Source: Spirochaetaceae bacterium
GTDB lineage: Bacteria; Spirochaetota; Spirochaetia; Treponematales; Breznakiellaceae
Length of the DNA: 6,061 nucleotides
Direction of reading: 5' to 3'
NCBI GenBank assembly: GCA_031288215.1
Contig: JAITRV010000235.1
Coordinates: forward strand, 1-6,061
The notes beneath the pieces were generated by a model that had not been told where the DNA came from, did no database searches, and worked only from the letters and a program-made list of their open reading frames with translations. The position numbers were made by a program, and so were the translations under genes. The first letter of the stretch is position 1. Each line of letters starts with the position of its first letter. Below, in pieces: positions 4,513 through 6,061 of the stretch.

Positions 4513-6049
4513 GAGCGGGTCCCTCCTCAAACTCTGTGATTTCTCCGGCATTCTCCAGACTGATGGCTTCGAGTTCCTGCTCGGTCTTTTGAACGGCGCG
4601 TTTCAGCTTCCTGCCGTAAATGAGCCCCATGAACTGGATAACGATCAGCGGAGCCATGGCGACCATGGCGACAATACCGAAGGCATCGGTCATGAGGTCC
4701 CCCCCGGTGCCCTCACAGACCCCCATAGCCAGGGGCAAGAGGAAGGTGGAGGTCATGGGGCCGCTGCACACCCCCCCGGAGTCAAAGGCAATGCCGGTAA
4801 AGATCCGGGGGACAAAAAAGGTCAAAATCAGGGCGAAGGCATAGCCGGGGATGAGAATCCACATGATGGAAAGACCGGTGAGAATCCGGACCATGGTGAT
4901 GGCCAGGGCTGCGGCCATCCCGATGGAAAGCCCCCGGTTCATGATCTTCTGGGGTATGGCCCCCGCGGATATTTCCTCGACCTGCTTGGTCAGCACGTGG
5001 ACCGCGGGCTCCGCCGCCACGATGAAGTAGCCGATCACCATGCCCAGGGGGACCAGAATCCACTTGAAGGGGGAGGCCGCCAGGTCCGATCCCAAAAGGT
5101 GCCCCACGGGGATGAAGCCCACGTTGACCCCGGTAAGGAACACCACCAGGCCGATAAAGGTATAGAGGAAGCCCACCCCTATCCGGACGAGCTGGTGCCG
5201 TTTGAAACGCCGGGAAATAAGCTGAAAGATCAGGAAGAAAACCACCAGGGCCGCCAGGGCATAGAGGACATCCTGAAGGTAATGGGGCAGTTCCAGGGCG
5301 AAGATCTCCACCACATCCCGGGAGGTCTCCACCAGGGGCGCCGTGTGGCCCTCAATATCCGCCCCGGAGGGCCGGAAAAATATCCCCAGGAGGAGGACCG
5401 ACAGGATGGGCCCGACGCTGCACAGGGCCACGAGGCCGAAGCTGTCGTTCTGGGAGTCCTTATCGCTTCGGATCGACGCGACCCCGACCCCCAGGGCCAG
5501 GATAAAGGGCACCGTGATGGGGCCCGTGGTCACCCCCCCGGAATCAAAGGCCACGGGGATAAAATTCCCCGGGGTCAGGAAGGCCATGACAAAGACCAGG
5601 ACATAAAAGCCCAGCAGGAGGTAGGACAGGCGGATCTTGAAGAAGGTCCTGATGATGGACATGAGCAGGAACAGCCCCACCCCCACGCCGACGGTCAGAA
5701 TCAAGACCATGGATGGGATGGAGGGCACCTGCCGGGCCAGCACCTGGAGGTCCGGTTCGGCGATGGTGATGATCAGCCCCATGACAAAGCTGATAAAGAG
5801 GACCAGGAAGAGATTCGTGGTCTTGGTCAATTGAATTCCGATACCCTCTCCCATGGGCATCATGGCCATATCGGCTCCCAGGGTAAAGAACCCCATCCCG
5901 ATGATCAGCAGGGCCGACCCGGCCAGGAAGGTGAGTATGGTCCCCGTAGGCATGGGAACCAACACGACACTCACGATAAGGACAATCGCGGTTATGGGAA
6001 GCACTGACGAGAAGGCTTCCATGATCTTTGCTCGTAATACTTTGTTCAT
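4505..6049 (-). CDS. DUF1538-family integral membrane protein, duplicated (putative transporter)
   Basis: Highly hydrophobic inner-membrane protein of 514 residues with many predicted helices. It is built from two homologous halves: IAEPDLQVLARQV (96-108) matches AAEPAVHVLTKQV (345-357); VAFDSGGVTTGPIT (166-179) matches IAFDSGGVCSGPMT (420-433); and NDSFGLVALCSVGP (201-214) matches TDAFGIVAMVAMAP (454-467). These blocks, with AEP and FDSGG as signatures, identify the DUF1538 family. The acidic and glycine residues embedded in membrane segments suggest ion or solute transport. From memory, a pair of separate DUF1538 proteins in Halomonas (UmpA/UmpB) was reported to give Na+/H+ antiport; here both units are in one chain. 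The charged C-terminal tail (479-514) is probably cytoplasmic. The start ATG at 6049 is preceded by a poor GGCGG site near the window edge; the promoter lies outside. It is the first gene of an operon with the P-II-like gene. Confidence 0.88.
   Translation of the reverse strand: MNKVLRAKIMEAFSSVLPITAIVLIVSVVLVPMPTGTILTFLAGSALLIIGMGFFTLGADMAMMPMGEGIGIQLTKTTNLFLVLFISFVMGLIITIAEPDLQVLARQVPSIPSMVLILTVGVGVGLFLLMSIIRTFFKIRLSYLLLGFYVLVFVMAFLTPGNFIPVAFDSGGVTTGPITVPFILALGVGVASIRSDKDSQNDSFGLVALCSVGPILSVLLLGIFFRPSGADIEGHTAPLVETSRDVVEIFALELPHYLQDVLYALAALVVFFLIFQLISRRFKRHQLVRIGVGFLYTFIGLVVFLTGVNVGFIPVGHLLGSDLAASPFKWILVPLGMVIGYFIVAAEPAVHVLTKQVEEISAGAIPQKIMNRGLSIGMAAALAITMVRILTGLSIMWILIPGYAFALILTFFVPRIFTGIAFDSGGVCSGPMTSTFLLPLAMGVCEGTGGDLMTDAFGIVAMVAMAPLIVIQFMGLIYGRKLKRAVQKTEQELEAISLENAGEITEFEEGPAHG
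4522..4527 (-). promoter_or_regulatory. ribosome binding site of the P-II-like gene
   Basis: On the minus strand AGGAGG lies 9 bases before the ATG at 4512, inside the last codons of the DUF1538 gene. It decides the start in favour of 4512 over the in-frame ATG at 4551 and suggests high regulator output by coupled re-initiation. Confidence 0.75.
4769..4789 (-). repeat. copy 2 of a 21-base direct repeat encoding the FDSGGV signature
   Basis: It differs by one base from 5531-5551. On the coding strand it encodes AFDSGGV of the second DUF1538 half and contains a run of seven G (plus-strand C at 4771-4777). The similarity reflects the internal gene duplication plus identical codon choice. Confidence 0.8.
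5531..5551 (-). repeat. copy 1 of a 21-base direct repeat encoding the FDSGGV signature
   Basis: It matches 4769-4789 at 20 of 21 positions and encodes AFDSGGV of the first DUF1538 half, also with a seven-G run (plus-strand C at 5533-5539). The copies are 762 bases apart (254 codons), which gives the period of the protein duplication. Confidence 0.8.
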
Positions 6050-6061
6050 TCCGTTACCGCC

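Noticed and set aside
4513..4551. Longer start of the P-II-like protein at 4551
   Set aside because: It would add 13 non-conserved residues within the DUF1538 coding end, while 4512 has a strong, well-spaced AGGAGG.
3884..6007. A 707-codon plus-strand open frame opposite the DUF1538 and P-II-like genes
   Set aside because: Its product is low-complexity (many Gly, His, Asp, Gln and Pro) with no recognisable domain, and it lies wholly antisense to two genes with clear families. In GC-rich genes the opposite strand often lacks stops.

Overview
The window holds six complete or near-complete protein genes and no RNA genes, insertion sequences or CRISPR arrays that I can see. Most of it is GC-rich: sampled 60-base stretches give about 57-70% G+C. 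The exception is the first gene, where samples average about 45%. The relaxed lipobox, the MBG-like lipoprotein and the type of sensor kinase suggest an anaerobic, host-associated bacterium, perhaps a Treponema-like spirochaete or a GC-rich clostridial relative. The taxonomic call is a weak inference.

Layout. (1) 9-815, plus strand: a GntR-family regulator of the HutC/UTRA type, whose true start may lie just outside the window. (2) 816-1008: a 193-base intergenic region with a good sigma-70-like promoter (perfect TATAAT at 949-954) and several short inverted repeats. (3) 1009-3800, plus strand: a compact operon of a small two-domain lipoprotein, an OmpR/PhoB-type response regulator and a membrane histidine kinase. 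The gaps are 15 bases and then an ATGA start/stop overlap. (4) 6049-3778, minus strand: a two-gene operon of a duplicated DUF1538 integral membrane protein followed by a protein made of two P-II-like halves, with an 8-base start/stop overlap. The two operons converge, and their last genes overlap tail to tail by 23 bases.

How they work together. The lipoprotein, regulator and kinase look like one envelope-sensing unit: the kinase has an extracytoplasmic domain of about 135 residues, and the lipoprotein is a plausible surface partner. The DUF1538 and P-II-like genes look like a membrane transporter with its own dedicated cytoplasmic regulator, comparable in logic to AmtB/GlnK or SbtA/SbtB but with different families. 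Both partners carry an internal duplication. This pair is the most interesting part of the window. Its substrate cannot be read from the sequence; cation/proton exchange is one hypothesis.
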